Below, in pieces: positions 16,955-30,302 of a DNA stretch of 64,000 bases. The stretch covers positions 310,001 through 374,000 of the forward strand of contig JAHGAU010000034.1 in NCBI GenBank assembly GCA_019925105.1, read 5' to 3'. Position numbers and translations under genes: made by a program. The stretch comes from Niebla homalea (lineage: Eukaryota; Ascomycota; Lecanoromycetes; Lecanorales; Ramalinaceae). The number at the start of each line of letters is the position of its first letter. Position 1 is the stretch's first letter. The notes beneath the pieces were generated by a model that was not told the origin of the DNA, searched no databases, and saw nothing but the letters and a program-made list of their open reading frames with translations.

Positions 16955-17262
16955 GCTGGGTTCCTACCCCCTGCCCCGCTGGTCAGTGCGTGTACCCTCC
17001 CCCGGCGCCGGGTTTGGGTATTCCAGAAAACGGTTGCCGCCGTGTAATGGTTTCAAGCCTTCGCTTCGGGTAGTTTCTCCAGGCTCCCCGGCATAGGGCG
17101 CTCTTCGGTAGTCCCACGGATATGGTGGTCCTCGCGAAGGCTCTTCCTCCAAGCTCGGGCTCCCCAGCCACGCATCGCAGTTCGGATTCGTCCTCCCGAA
17201 GGGGGCTCCCTCTCAACACTGGTCGGCCCTCGAGCGCTTGCAGATGAAAATAAATTTTTATT
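16955..17262 (+). repeat. GC-rich SINE-like unit
   Basis: A GC-rich island of about 300 bp inside AT-richer DNA with abrupt borders. It contains a Pol III A-box-like TGGTCAGTGCG near 16980 and a B-box-like GGTTTCAAGCC near 17050, and ends in an A/T-rich tail that includes AAATTTTTATTTT. The same 13-base string flanks the candidate SINE at 55.6-55.9 kb. Box spacing (about 70) is longer than in a standard tRNA, so this is weaker than the second unit; orientation is uncertain. Confidence 0.3.
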
Positions 17263-19165
17263 TTAAAACATATACCACCCATATTTTGGAACTTTTCTTT
17301 GCCTGAAATCCATCACATCTACCTGCAACCCGTACCCACCCATTAATTTTTCATCTTGACATCGAAGAAATATCAGAAGACTTCAAAGACTCTTACCATT
17401 CACTTGCATCCAATGCCAATGGCGGACATCTGAGATATAGCGATTTCTGCCACAATTGCACCGTCCATGTCACGTGTAGCGTTATGCTCAGTGTATTATC
17501 CAAGGCCTGATGACGAGCTGTTGATCCAGAAAAGAAGGTACAGGGCGTCTTCACCTGATAAGAAACATGAAAGTAATCACACATTTCAAAGGAAAGCTCC
17601 CCGTTTATATGTGTAGCTCACGCCTGAGATCGGCACTTGCCTTGTGTCAAGGTACACACCTAGGTATGTCCAAATTCATTTCGAGCTTCACTCTCGACTC
17701 ATGCTGCATTTGGTCTTCAACGTGCCACTTATCCCTACTAGCCATACGGCATCGTGATCTGCGCAAGAACATGACACAAGACTGCACAAACACAAGTCAC
17801 ATTGCCTCGTTACTTGTGGCTGTCACGCAATGCTTCATTTGTCTACGTGAAGCTTCTCACCTTTCCGCTTCGTGAGGAAAGCCTTGACGGGTCCACCTTG
17901 ATCGTAAAGAAGCAGCATCGTAGCTGCTCTACACTTCACTGTTCAATGTCACGCAACACTTCAATAATATCTATCACTTTACTGGGCTCACTTTGTGACG
18001 CATGATCTTCACGCAGTATGAAAGGGAATAGCACAACGTTACCCTCTGCAAGCTCTTCTACTCTCCGTCTGCTCCATCTTCTTTTCACCCCCCACATCAC
18101 AACATCCCTCGACAATGAAATGATATATAATACCTTGTGGCACTGTACACATTCGCATTTTGCTCTGTATAGCATATGGCTTCCCTCTTGGATGCTGTAG
18201 AAGACCACCTTTATCATCCGATCCCGATTCTCACAGGCTCCCGAAACTCGTTCGGCGTAGATACACGCAACAGCGATGCTGGCTGACATTCACAACGGAC
18301 TTACGCCATAAAACGCTTATACCTATTGAATAGCATGACTCAAGTCCGTCCTTGAGTTTGATCGGAGCGCTGCTGGCGATCGTTGATCATCTACAGACAT
18401 AGTACCATCAACCTCAGCGAGCAGTCTGCCCGCCCGAAGGCTGACGAGTTGCAGAAGGCCATTGACCTCAGCGACGAGCTTTGCTCAGTGTTAGATACTT
18501 CAAAATCATTGTGCAACACTCTCGGTATTAGCAATGTTTCCGCTAGCTATCAGCATGCCGACCATTTCTGAGCCCATCAAAGCCGACGGGTTGCCCAAAT
18601 AATCTAGCTGCTCAAAGAGGACATCACAATACCAAGTGCTATCACAACTACCCCTTCGTCACCTTTTACCATTGCACCGCGACAGACCAACGCTACTGCA
18701 GCCACGGAGAGTGATCAGAATATCATCACTACCGTACGAACGACTATCATGCCACCTTCGATTATGAACTAGTACTGGTCTTAATTGGGTGGGAAAGTTG
18801 GAATTTCAACGTTCGTCGTCAATATTGGTCTTCTTGAATTGGAAAATCCGAAAAAACGTATTGTTCATCAAGCACTTCCTTTGGCACTTCACCTCAACAC
18901 ATGATGTCCTGTCAAGGCAGTGAATTGGTGTTGTGCTTCGGGTGACAAAGGCCTGCGATTCCCCACCTCTTCCTTCTTCATTTACATATGACTTCGCCCG
19001 TGATTCCAGATCAAATTGCCAGGACAACCTCATGAAACAATCTTTGGTTTTTTTATTTTCCTTCATCCTCATTATAATTCCTTCTTCAGATAATTCATCA
19101 TGTCTCAAAAGATTATCATTACGCCCAGAAACTCCCTCAGTCCTTTATTTCAATACAGTAAACAT
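17263..19165. other. AT-rich gap with a short coding relic
   Basis: No full gene. 18395-18571 reads as a helix-forming peptide (PKADELQKAIDLSDELCSVL) without start or partner exons; it looks like a fragment of an unknown protein. Confidence 0.35.
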
Positions 19166-20097
19166 ATAATGCCAAGCGAGGTGCTAAAGCGACCGGCTTC
19201 GACCAAGACATGGCCGGGCTGATCGAACGCGCGCGCGGGAGACTAAACAAGCTTGACGACGAACGCTTCCGACTCGTTAGTGCCAGCGGCATAGCCATTA
19301 TGCTCGACATACTGGACCTGCGGGGGACGGCAAACGAGAACGCGCCGGGACCCTCTGCCAGCGCAGGTAACCAGGAGGAGGAAGGGGGGGGGCCAAGGCT
19401 TAGAGCGCGTCTGCCGATCCGTACACTTAATGCAATCCCGCCGCGGCCTGGGGAGACAACGATCCAGCGATAGCCACCGCAAAGCTAGCATAGGTCGCAA
19501 CGGCCTGCCAGGCGGTAAGTCAGTTGAGTCCCCGCGATCAAGCAAGGATAGCGTTCCAGGAGTCCTCCAGTAAAGCGTGTTCCGCCGAAGGCATAACACC
19601 GGAAAAGAAGTCCGCACTAACGACCGTGACGAGGGAGCTGATCGATAACGTCCTTACGACGAACGTCTGCCTCATTTCCACTATGATCGCGACCGCCGCC
19701 CACTCACATATAAAGCAGTTCCCCGCCAACCACTCACATATGAAGCAGTTCCCGCGCCGATTACATTATCGGCCAAGAGGCAGGCCGCCAATATCACGGC
19801 GATATATTGCTCACTTTGACCGCCTGTCCGGCACCGCGTATTATGCACCTGAGCGGGGACACCTAGCAGCTGGGACCGATGCCGATTGATCGCGACGATA
19901 GCGACTTCGCGGAATACAGCCGCTGCAGCTACATGGAGCGCTGGATCCGTTGCTGCTAGACACATTTCAGGCCTCCACAATGACCCTAGCCTTGCGGATG
20001 CGCTTCCATACCCACCAGCAGATAAACACGCTCTTAAACAATGTTGATGATGACCCAGATTCACTCGACCCTGTCGAGATCATCTTCACACAAATCT
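19166..20097 (+). pseudogene. Unidentified coding relic in several frames
   Basis: GC-rich block with protein-like pieces: AKRGAKATGFDQDMAGLIER through SASGIAIMLDILDLRG (19170-19330), then in shifted frames KKSALTTVTRELIDNVLTTN (about 19600-19665) and LALRMRFHTHQQINTLLNN plus DPDSLDPVEIIFTQI (19984-20097). No family recognised. Mixed frames and sharp composition change from the AT-rich surroundings suggest a decayed mobile-element gene. Confidence 0.3.
19701..19753 (+). repeat. 30-bp tandem repeat, nearly two copies
   Basis: CACTCACATATAAAGCAGTT recurs 30 bases later with one A-to-G change. Because the period is a multiple of three, the relic frame keeps a repeated HSH(I/M)KQFP peptide. Confidence 0.8.
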
Positions 20098-23000
20098 AAA
20101 CTGGGGGGGAATCTCACGGGGAAAGCCTGAAGAAACAGAGACAGCACGGCGATCAGCTGAGCTGTCAGCAGAGATCGACTTGGATGAAGATGAACGCCTT
20201 CAATTTGAGGATCTTTTGGGAAAGAGCAGAATGTTCTATTTGCGATGCTTCCTAAATATATATTTCGCTCACTTCGAGAAGAGCTGTCTGCGTTACCGGC
20301 AACCCGTAACAGCTGCCACCGAACTGTTCGGTCAGACATTTTTGCTAGGCATCGACCGATGACGCCGGGACCTCAATCACACAAACTGGACACACTGTTC
20401 AAGAAAGGCCGTAATGGTGCATGGAAGGGGAAGGTGACGACCTATGATGTTGATATTGATATGAAAGGAAGATTGTGTCGAGCAGCTGTTGTAATGCCAC
20501 GCAAGAGGGTTCTCACGGGGGAGCAACCCTACAAGACTGTAAAGCTCTATGGAATAAGGTGGAATATCGGAAGGTACCACATACGAAGCACGTCAATGCT
20601 TCCAAGGAGATACGGGCCAGAACTGCCTCCGTTCCCTTGCGATACATGATATTAGCTCCCAATGTAGGCTGGCAGGAGGAGAAGCAAGAGGTGCTGCTGT
20701 GAGACTCAAGGGAGGGTTCAGCGAGGATCAGCAGTCCAAATTTCCGGATTCATCATTAGGCATAACCTCATTCTGGAGAGGTACAACGAGGTAGCAAGCG
20801 GAAGACTATTCATTAACAAATGACATCCAAGCCCTAGAACGTCAGCCGTTAAAATATTTCAGGGGAAGATCGGGCGCGATGACGTACTTCAGTCCACAGC
20901 GGCAGGTCGCAATCAAATACGCGCAGTACACTTCCCCCAAGCCATGAGACCGATTCGGACTGGAAAGAGGCCACCGATAGGGCACTTATTCATCTTTCTC
21001 CGGCATTAATCGATTCGCTTTGAATCTGATGTCTTTAGATAGGGCAGACATGTTACCCCGCTGTAATAAGCCCAGAGCAGTATCATAGTTATCTTCCGAG
21101 AGAAGAAACAGTAACTTCATGATCGCGCGTCAGAAGTGTCTTCCCAGCTTTGGGCGAAAGCCCAGAGCCGTTGGAAGGCAGGCACCGGTGGGTATCTCTA
21201 TGGTAGATTTTCACTGACGGTGGTAGCAAACGCGATCCGCGGATGGCACGAGGATGATTCAACATCTCACTGAATGTACCATATCAAGCATGGGTTCATA
21301 GGCAAGAGAAATCCACCTGCAAAGGAACAACGCAGGAATGTGCCTAAATTCCTGCAACGACCATCGATACCCTTGACGATTCCATAATGACGCTTGATCA
21401 ATCGATCATTATCGACTCTGCACTCCATGACTCGATCGAAGTTTTCCTACTTTGTAGGTCAATCCCAGCTGCCCTGGGTCATTGTGGAGGCAGCGGGATG
21501 AACGGCTACTTGAGTAGTCACTCGTCTTCGAAACTTCGACGCTTGCAAGCACTCCCAGTCTTCACTGTATTCAACACGGAGGATTTACCATTGCACCGGT
21601 GCCAACATGTCCACTATTAAAGTTTTGGAGCCTTTCCAGGTGGTCTTGCCATCGAAAAGCATGCGCACGTGTTGTGTTTGAAAAACTGGCTGGATCAGAT
21701 GAATGTGTTCAGCTTCTCGCCACAGAGAGAATGAACCAGTTGTCAATCAGCAACCCGGGTAACCCCGACTATTTCAAATTCTCTCGGCAATACTTGTTGG
21801 ACATATGTGACACCCTGTCACAGAAGCACGTATTCCACCAAATTCCCAGTCTTTTGAAATCTCGCAACTTGCCTGCTTTTCATGCAGACAATAGAGTGGT
21901 GTGCTGAGACATTTCGAACCGTTCCTGTACACAATAGTCGCAAGGCTATTGGCAATATCATTGAGGATAGCGACATGAACTGATGGCGAAATTGCACAGA
22001 CGTTTAGAATGGTGCAGCGAGAATAAGACCATGAATCAATGCCACATGAAACATATGATGCACAGGCAGCGGCAGAGTTTCACAAGGCAAACATGATGTT
22101 CAACAACACCAAGTACGAAAGGTAAAACCTTGAAGAAGCCTGGGAAAAGTGGGTTTCCCTGGAAAGGTGACTTGACCATTCTAAGACCCCCCGGCAACCA
22201 AGACTTTTTACAATGGTTAATAGATATGATGACTCTGGGCTTGCGAAGGAAGGGAATTCTTGGAAGCGTTTGGCTCCATAAGCGTCATCGAATTCGCAAC
22301 GTCATGACCAAAACAAATGCAAGCCTTTTGCTGCTTGAGCCGGTGACTTTTCGCGCGGGCACAAGTGCTGCTTTGGCTCTACCGGCAAAAGTACGCGAAG
22401 ACACTACTAAAATGTGGAGGCACTGGGTCAGACGACGTTCTCCAGCAGAAGCAGGCTCTAGAGTTGAAAGGGGCCTATTCTGTACGGAGAAGAGGCGCTG
22501 CTGGAAAGGTACAATTGAACCTTGAACGTAATACGATCTTGGGGCTACTTGGGAGCACGTACCCGCTTGCAAGATAAGATCGCAAAAGGGGCAGATTCAT
22601 TCCACCCATGTTTGATTGACAGCTCGCACACCCCACGCTGGACGCAAAGAGAAAGTGCTCAAGTCCAACTACCAGGCGACATTCGCCAAACTGCAGCAGG
22701 ACGCAATTTGGGAGCAGAACAACACCGTTGCACATAAGAAGGCTAACACTGCTGAAGCGAATCGGCTACTATAGCTCCAATAGTAGAGAACGCAATCATG
22801 ACCAAAAACTGCGGCCGAGAAGAAAGTGACTCGGTTTACGGTCCCGAGATGTATTCTCCTCCAAGCCAAAATGCTCTAGGTGGGGGCGTCCGAGCAATGC
22901 CGGGGACTAAGATACAGCGGATGAAATACTCGACGAGTCAGTTGGCTCATGGGACTTGTCGACGGTAATCTCAGCGGAGATCGCTTGGTCTCGTTTACTT

Positions 23001-23220
23001 ATGGCGATGCTAGTGAACTTAGTTGCAGGCCTTGACGAAGCTCAGCTTGACCTATTCTCGAAAACTCGGAACGTATTTTCCGCTAATACCTTATGTTATT
23101 AAGGCTGCAAAGGCAACCAGCAATATCCTACTAACAAGCCAACGAAAGGAGACTATAGTCTCACATAAATATTCAAGCACACAAATATAGCTCAGCCGCG
23201 ACTAATCGACTCTCCGTAAC
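20098..23220. other. Gap of short frame fragments
   Basis: No supported gene. Protein-like scraps include a LFKKGRNGA peptide near 20395 (echoed near 25140) and YQATFAKLQQDAIWEQNN near 22665-22720, in different frames and separated by stops. Interpreted as old mobile-element sequence. Confidence 0.35.
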
Positions 23221-23565
23221 ATGGCAAGTAGTAAGATTGAGCTTGATGAGTACCTAACGAGCTTACAGGGTGATTTCGACAAACTGTAAGCTGACTTACG
23301 CGCTGCTGTTAGTCCCGAGGGCGAAGCCTTCGAGCAAGACGTCAACGAAAATGGCTTAGACTGCCGCAAGCAAAGACACAAATACTGGCAGAAGTACCAG
23401 CAGCTTGTGACCTCGACGCTAGCTCAGATTATTGGCGAGGACTGGGATGACTCAAAACTGGAGATCCTGAAACTACAGAAGAATGACATGTTCCACAAGG
23501 CAAAAAGGGCAACTTGTGAGAAGGACAAACTAATCGGGAGCCTGTCAGAGCTGAATGCGGCGTAA
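23221..23565 (+). pseudogene. Coiled-coil protein relic with one internal stop
   Basis: Starts ATG, reads MASSKIELDEYLTSLQGDFD, meets TAA at 23287-23289, then continues in the same frame through SPEGEAFEQDVNENGLDCRK, KYWQKYQQLVTSTLAQIIGE and DSKLEILKLQKNDMFHKAKR to a final stop at 23563. Charge and heptad pattern fit a coiled coil. One nonsense codon in 115 makes it a recently broken gene, or a fragment of a larger one. Family unknown. Confidence 0.4.
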
Positions 23566-24102
23566 TCAAGAAGGTCAACAAGCTGCCGAGGACCCGACAA
23601 TAAATCGAGCGCTAGGACGCTGATCCTCACGTCCTATGACACCTTCCAAAGCCGAACGTTATAAGAGGTGCAAAAGCTCCACACATGCGAGATAAAGCGG
23701 ACGCCGGTAGACGTCGTCGCCATATATATAACAGAATGACATCGATTCTAGCACAAGGCCGCTGTCTCCGACCATCTGTTTCTCTCATCAAGCGGGATAT
23801 GAGAGGAAAGGACTCGCTTATGCAAGGAGCTGTAGCTTTGCAGCACAGAAGTCTGCCTGGATGGATCCATTTGCATTTTTGTCGTGCAGCGGGCTTCGTT
23901 GTGGAGATGGAGGACTGATGACCTTTCTCTAAATCTAAGTCTCCGGCAGATATGCAGTCGTGAATGTATTTCCTCCGAAAAGACAGACCAAAGTGCCAAT
24001 CCGAAGCCGTCAACTAAGCTCATCTAAGGTACCGTGAAGTAATTAGCTGATGGTGAAAGATCTCGTCCGATTTCCAGGCTCAGATGACGAGCTGGATTAA
24101 CA

Positions 24103-24435
24103 ATGGGCGTCCGGGCCCCGCGGGAAGGGCAATCACCAACGAAATCAACGGCGCTTTGCTTCAAAACACAGTCTCGCCCCCCCGTCACCACATATTCTCT
24201 GGCGACGATGGTCTTGGTGCCTTCCCCTGCTACTCCCGCTCCTCCGATGCCCGCGCCGCCGTTGCCGTCGCCTCCTGCCCCACCTCCTCCCTCACCCTCT
24301 CTCGCGTCTGCCCCTACTCCTGCACCAGCATCAGCAGCAGTGCAGCCCTATTCCGGCTCCCAAATCCCGCGAGTGCGGATGACGGGGAATACGCCCACAC
24401 CACCACCACCTCGCAAGAGAAAGTCTTGGTTTTAG
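24103..24435 (+). pseudogene. Proline-rich frame fragment
   Basis: 110-codon frame dominated by Pro, Ala and Ser (PSPATPAPPMPAPPLPSPPA) and ending in PPPPRKRKSWF. The poly-Pro/Ala bias is carried by codons, not by a simple DNA repeat. Nearby frames (24940-25680) hold further protein-like pieces but no clean gene. Confidence 0.25.
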
Positions 24436-25761
24436 GGATGGTCAGTCGTTCAATATCACCCTCGTTGTTTACGGCCTTCTGTGCTAATCCAACCCATAGG
24501 TGTTTCTTTCGGGGATTCTTATGGCGTTGTGCTTCAAATCGTTAGGTATGGATGGAACCGCTCTGAGGGAAGACATACCTAGTCGGGGGGCCAATGGCCT
24601 AAGTTCAATGACCACTTAATTTAAAACACTTTACTCCAGAGTTAATGCTAGATCGATTGCTATCTTTTAACCGCAGATAAAGTGTATCAGAGAGAGCTCG
24701 GGGACACCGTCCAAAAACAAATGCGGCAGATATGTTCTTACGAGCAGAAGAAACGCGGCCCCAACTTTTTCGGCGATGGACGTATTTCGGCCGAACGGCT
24801 AAACATATACACCCAGGCAAATCGTGTCCTAGCCTCCTAGCCTCGCTTAAAGGAGGTCATGGAGGGTGAAGACTTACGGCTCACCTTGAGAGAAGCCGAG
24901 AAAAAGCGGTAAATCAAGACAATACCGAGAACCGCCAGCTGCAACGTGTTAAAGGCTCGTCTTATATGGAATACATTTGATCACTACATAAAGCGAAGTC
25001 GAACGCTAAGTGGAAGGCGTTCGTCTATCTGTTGGGCAAGTGGCCGAGAGACTAAAAGATCGCAATATGCTATAGTTTCGTGTCACTCGGGCCTGAAAAA
25101 CCTATCAGCGGCATTGGAAGACATCCAGCATCCGACAAAACTTTTCAAAAAGGGCCGCATGGGCGCCAGCTCGCACCTGCGCCCATCCCCGCCTCAAGTC
25201 CCGCCTCTACGGATCGCCATATGCTCGCCCCATTCGCCTTCCCGTCTTTAGCTCAAGTTTTCCGCCGTCGCCCTGCGCCAGCAGCTTCTGCTTTTCCGGG
25301 ATCTACCGCTGTATTACTACGGCAGCAAGAAAAGGATATCTTTTGACTGAAAGACAGGGCAACTAACAGCACAAAGCACGCCAGAGAACTTCTACCTTCC
25401 ATATGTTGTGGCTGCGGCACGCATACCTGCCTATGCTTGGTCAGGGTCTGATGACCAGGGGTCCTATATCCCCACCTGGTACATTGACTCTGACTACACC
25501 ATTGGAGTCCACGGTTCAGAAACTGGAGAAGTCTTTGAAACAGCAAAGTAAGATCGTCGAGGATAGTTCCGGAGCTATGGAAATGCAGCAGACGAACATC
25601 TTCCCAGCTTCCCAAAGGTCCAGAAGTGGGTATAACAGAGCAAGCACTTGGAGCAAAGGATCTACCAATTGGTAAGTTCACTTAGGTCTATGTTTCTGAC
25701 ATTTTGCTGACCCGTCAATAGGAAATAGTATGTCCCCTATCGTTCCGATACAGGTCCGGTA

Positions 25762-26280
25762 TTGCCTTGGTTGATACTTATCAACCTCTTTATAACGTTG
25801 GTATATCACCGTTGGTTGCTCGAGGTAGTACCCCGTCCTCTTAAAACCGTTCGAGTCCCCAACGAGCGGAAGCGACTCCTCGTCGGGCACAAAGGTAAGG
25901 ACGTCTATGAGGCCCGAGTGGATGCTGTGATCTATGCCAATGGTCAGCGTGACGACGGGGACATCATCGCGAGTGCGGAGGCCAAAAAAGCCGTGAAAGA
26001 CCACGAAAAAGGCCATCCGAAATCCCAAGAAGCCGCGGAACTCGTCGCTCTTCTCGCCCCCAACGGCTCGCTCCCGGATCAACAAGAATCCCGGCCGTCC
26101 GTCAGATCACCCAAGGCTGGCCCGGTTGCTTGGATGGTGTTTACCGATCACGAGTTCCTAGGTCAGCGATTTACAATCTCCGGTCACCGCCATACCCCCT
26201 CTGCAGGCAGTCGTTTGTCCCTCGACGCTTCCAAAGAACCAGTCACAAGGCAACAAAGCCCCCTACATTCCAGCAGGTGA
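25762..26280 (+). pseudogene. Unidentified frame with a PD-(D/E)XK-like pattern
   Basis: No ATG at the left edge; the frame enters from upstream. The readable core runs VYEARVDAVIYANG, then DDGDIIASAEAKKAV and QEAAELVALLAPN. An Asp in a strand (RVDAVIY) followed by E-x-K (AEAKK) and a QEAAEL helix resembles the fungal restriction-endonuclease-fold proteins related to PD-(D/E)XK. Upstream protein-like pieces at 25580-25760 lie in other frames, so the gene is broken. The family call is an inference from spacing of a few residues. Confidence 0.3.
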
Positions 26281-27828
26281 GCGAGGACCACCTATGCAGC
26301 ATGCCACAGATGATTTAATCTTCAAAGGCATTCCGCAGCGAAAATATGGCCTAGACTTGGAGACAATGACCGGACAACGAACTCAAGATCAGCAAGGTAA
26401 GGAGCGCGCCTAGGTGCGGGCCTCTGTGGTACGCCCACCGTTTTCCTTGATGGAGGAGATACTGGCTGCGAATGAAGAGCGGTGTTGTCGCAGCAGTGGA
26501 TAGCGTGGAGGGCGGCCACGAAGAACAAGAAGCGCAAGGGTAGAGCCCTCAATAACCCTGACTCCTCCCGGGCTCCAACTCGAAAACATGCTGATGGAGC
26601 AGCGTCGATCCCTGAAACATTTCCCTCGCATAAGAAAACACTCTCGAGCCCTTTGTCAAAGCTGCATTGCGCTGTGTGATCTTGGGGCTTTTTCTCGGGC
26701 TTATCGGTTCTGCTAGCACAATCTTCAAGGGATGTCTGTACGAGCGTCACCATCTCCACTGACTACGCGCACAGAGCTCCGCCGATCCCACCATAATGTG
26801 GTAGCAGCGAGAAGGAACGCCTCATATTCCCGCAATGGGTCTAAGGACCTCACCAACCTTAACATGCTGCCAGATCAGACTCCTGATCAATATTTCCCCA
26901 TCCCTCGACATTTTATGGTTACGCCCAAGTAACTGGCTGTGGGTCTGTTGACGATGCAGCATTATCACACCGCCGCCGCCGCCTGGAATATCCTAAAAGA
27001 AATGAGTTGTATCTCCTTGATGCAAATGCGGCAGCCCAAGACGCCTGTTCGGTACCAAAAGATGTTGAGACTTTCGTAAAATGTGGAAGCGAGGCTGAAG
27101 GACACCCAGATGCACTGAGAACTCTACAGCAACATTCAGAGCTTCTGAGTATGAAATATTCGAAACGAAGATTAAGGTCCTGCCCCAAAGGGGCAAATGG
27201 ATGGTCTGCAAGTGCTCGGTCGCATGGGAGAACGAGTTACAGCCTAAGCAGATAAAGCTGATCACGTTTTAAAGAGCGACATCGGTTTTCAAACGCGGCG
27301 ACCAATGGTCGGGACAAGTAGAAAAATAAAGTTAAGCGGTAGTTACGTTGGCAGTTGGTTTGCTTTGCTTGCTGGTAACATGCGTAAGTCTATCCTGATC
27401 CTTGGGCAGTGTGGCATGCGTGCGATACCGTGTCGCTGGCGTAAGCGTGAATATGATGCTGATGATGTGTACAGCAGTTTCCTGTTCCACCTGCTTTCTG
27501 CAGAACTAGTTATCGTGTCGGCGGGGGCCCTTGCCCTGCGCCAGGTGTCGTGAGAAACGACACCCGAGCCGTTGCCTTCCTGTGAGTATCCCTGGCGCCG
27601 CTGGACCGCCATCTTTCTGACATATACACAGTTCCCGGACAGGTTTAAAGTCCGGTTGACTCGGTAAATACGCAAGCAGCGTCGCGCCGGTTCGTTGTCT
27701 GTCGGGGCGCACGCCCGACACGTACGGAAGCGCCAGAAGATCCTTCGGGATCGGAAGGCCTTCCGGTCAAACACTGGTCAAACACCAGCAAGGGCCGGCT
27801 GTGCGGAACATACGCTCGTCGGGTCACT

Positions 27829-28069
27829 ATGGAAGCCAGAGGGGAGGCTTCGGTTCTACAGATGGAGAGAGACGCGTTTACCGCCCGCGCCGCGGCGGCG
27901 GAAGAGGAGGTCCGCTTCCTCAGAGAGCAGGTGAGTATATTCAACCCGCATGCGGCACAACGGCGCTAACGATTGACAGCTGGAGAGAGTTATCATGGAG
28001 GGCCCGGCTCTCCATTGGTCTCCCCTCCGTCCGACGATCTGCCTCCAAGTCCTGGCGTTCCGCCAGTAA
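27829..28069 (+). CDS. Possible small two-exon coiled-coil protein
   Basis: ATG at 27829 opens a 34-codon exon with a clear heptad, Ala/Glu/Arg-rich (LQMERDAFTARAAAAEEEVR), followed by a good intron at 27931-27979: donor GTGAGT, branch gctaac, acceptor ACAG, 49 nt. The second exon adds 29 codons and stops at 28067. Total 63 residues. The intron signals are the main support. It may instead be the 3' part of a decayed larger gene, since protein-like sequence (RKRQKILRDRKAF) lies just upstream in another frame. Confidence 0.3.
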
Positions 28070-30302
28070 TCTCATCAATCTCATTGCATAGTATATCAAG
28101 AAACTGACGTGAGTACTAGCACGTAGATAGCAAGAATTGCTCGCAAAGGCACAGTAATAGGCAGAATCCGAGAGAAAAGGGGGTGGTGGCGGTTTTGATA
28201 CGTTCTCGCCAAAGATTCTATGACACTGATTAACGTTTTTGCCACCTCGCGGGGTGATCTTAGCAAATGTCGACGTACCCGCGGTATGTCATTTCGGTTC
28301 TGTTACCGTGGAAATTCTAGCAACTTACACGTCTCTGCTATTCCTGTCTACCATATTGACTCTAGCAGAGCAAGGTAACTCCCACAGCATGTGCAACTCT
28401 CCTATCTTGGCATCAACGAAGCATCGCAAGCAGAAATCAGCGAATCGAACGCGGTGGCGGAAATAATGAAAATCATGAAGAAGAGGGTGAAAAAAGTGCG
28501 TTCAAGCCCAACACTTTTAGCCTTCGTGTGCTGTGTCACGCCATCAATGTAGCACTTTGATTCGTCCATGCATTTCCCTGGTATTCGCACGAGCCTGGCC
28601 GCGTATACTGATCTTTCCATAGCTGTGCATCTGAACGACGAGAAGGTTCTTCGTTACGCATGACTGGCACAGCAATCCCAAAACTGCCCAAGGGCAATGA
28701 TATGGCCGACGCCGTAGCGGCTATCTAAATATATATTCAAGAACATCATACGTTACGTCTCAAAGCTACGAGACGCGTACAAGCCGGCGAAGACAGATGT
28801 AGATTAGATCTGCGCATGGGAACTCCTCTTCGAGAAACCTGTGGTCAAAATTCAGGATCGACTCTCACTAGAGTCGGAGGAGGCTTCGGGTGAGTCGAAA
28901 TATTTCATGTTTTATCGAGTCAAGCCTAGTAGATTTGGGATTGGAGCTGTACTGATCATGATGAATACTGCAGTGCTAGCCGCCAGATCCGCCACTGGTT
29001 ATGTCGCTGCTGCCACACATGAACTACTGGACGACATTGAAGTTGCTTTGACGACTGCAAAGCCACCGTCCCTCGCAACATTATAGACGAGGCGGTAAAG
29101 GTTGGTGCAGAGGCAGCTACACAAGCGATACAGAAGCACCAAGAAGAGATACGAGCCTCTGAGGTTGCCAACGCCAATTTTTGGACTTAGCCATGGTTGG
29201 CCAATCAGGCAGTAGAATTTATCTTGGTGTGCCTTTGCATGTACCATTTTTGTCGCAGTCCAACGAAGGAACCTTAGCTTAAATTCTACACAAGGATTCT
29301 AGCACAAAGTATGCAAGACTCGGGTGCTTGACGAAGGAATTGCAGCAGATGCTCATGCTACAATTGCACTCCGGACCTATATTGCTGTTCCCACACACTG
29401 TCATCTCTGGACCACATGATATTTGCTTCCCGCGAAGACTGAGTTATAAGTACGGCCAGACTCTTACGGTATCAGAAATGTTTGCACAGTGGGCTTGGAA
29501 CTTTGGGGACTTCATGTGCAATCTCATCTCGTAGCAGTTGACAGCTCAACCATGCAAGCAGAAACCTTGCCACTTCCATAGTAACGCTATGCTTTGAGTG
29601 AACCTCTTGACATAGATTTTGAACATGAAGGCTTTTTGTTTAAGTATTCATTCAAAGCTTCACCTCCCCACGTGAAAAAAGTGCTGTATGGGATCCAAGT
29701 TAATTGCATGCCACTTCTCCCCGCCACTTTTCTTTCCTGGTGGTCAGTTCTTGAACTTCTGTGAAAGAAACTGTACGATTGAACTTTCACACATTGTATC
29801 GCATGTTTTCGATGGCTGTGGAAGTCGCCCAATAGCCCGAGTGTGATGAACGCTGTGTGTCGGCTCTTTCACTACTTGGCGCCAGCAATTCATTCAGCGC
29901 TTCACCTTACAAGGTCACTTTTTTATCTGATGCTATGGCTTCGAGTTCACCAGATCATGTCACTTGTTTACTAGTACAAAGTTGCGATTCGAAAGGGCAT
30001 AAAAGGCCTCTTGGGTCCCACCACTTTCTCTGGTTTTTGCGCTTCGAGTTTCCTTCTCAGTATCTGTAGCCTGTAGACCAGCAGGCTGGCCTGGCACTTT
30101 ACTCCCACGTACAATTCACAGGGGCTAGACATTTCTTTGACTCCTTGAGCTCACTAGTCCCTTTCGAAGAAATCATCAAACGTCCCTTTGTTACAAAGTC
30201 AGCACATACGTCGCCTTACTTTAACACTGGAAAGCTGCCGCGCGTTGGAGGTCTAGAACGAGCAATAGATGCAAATAGACCGCTAACTCGCGGTAGACAT
30301 CC
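28070..30302. other. AT-rich gap with relics
   Basis: No supported gene. 29040-29190 has one readable peptide (ATVPRNIIDEAVKVGAEAAT, then QAIQKHQEEIRASEVANANF) ended by a stop; no family recognised. Confidence 0.35.
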
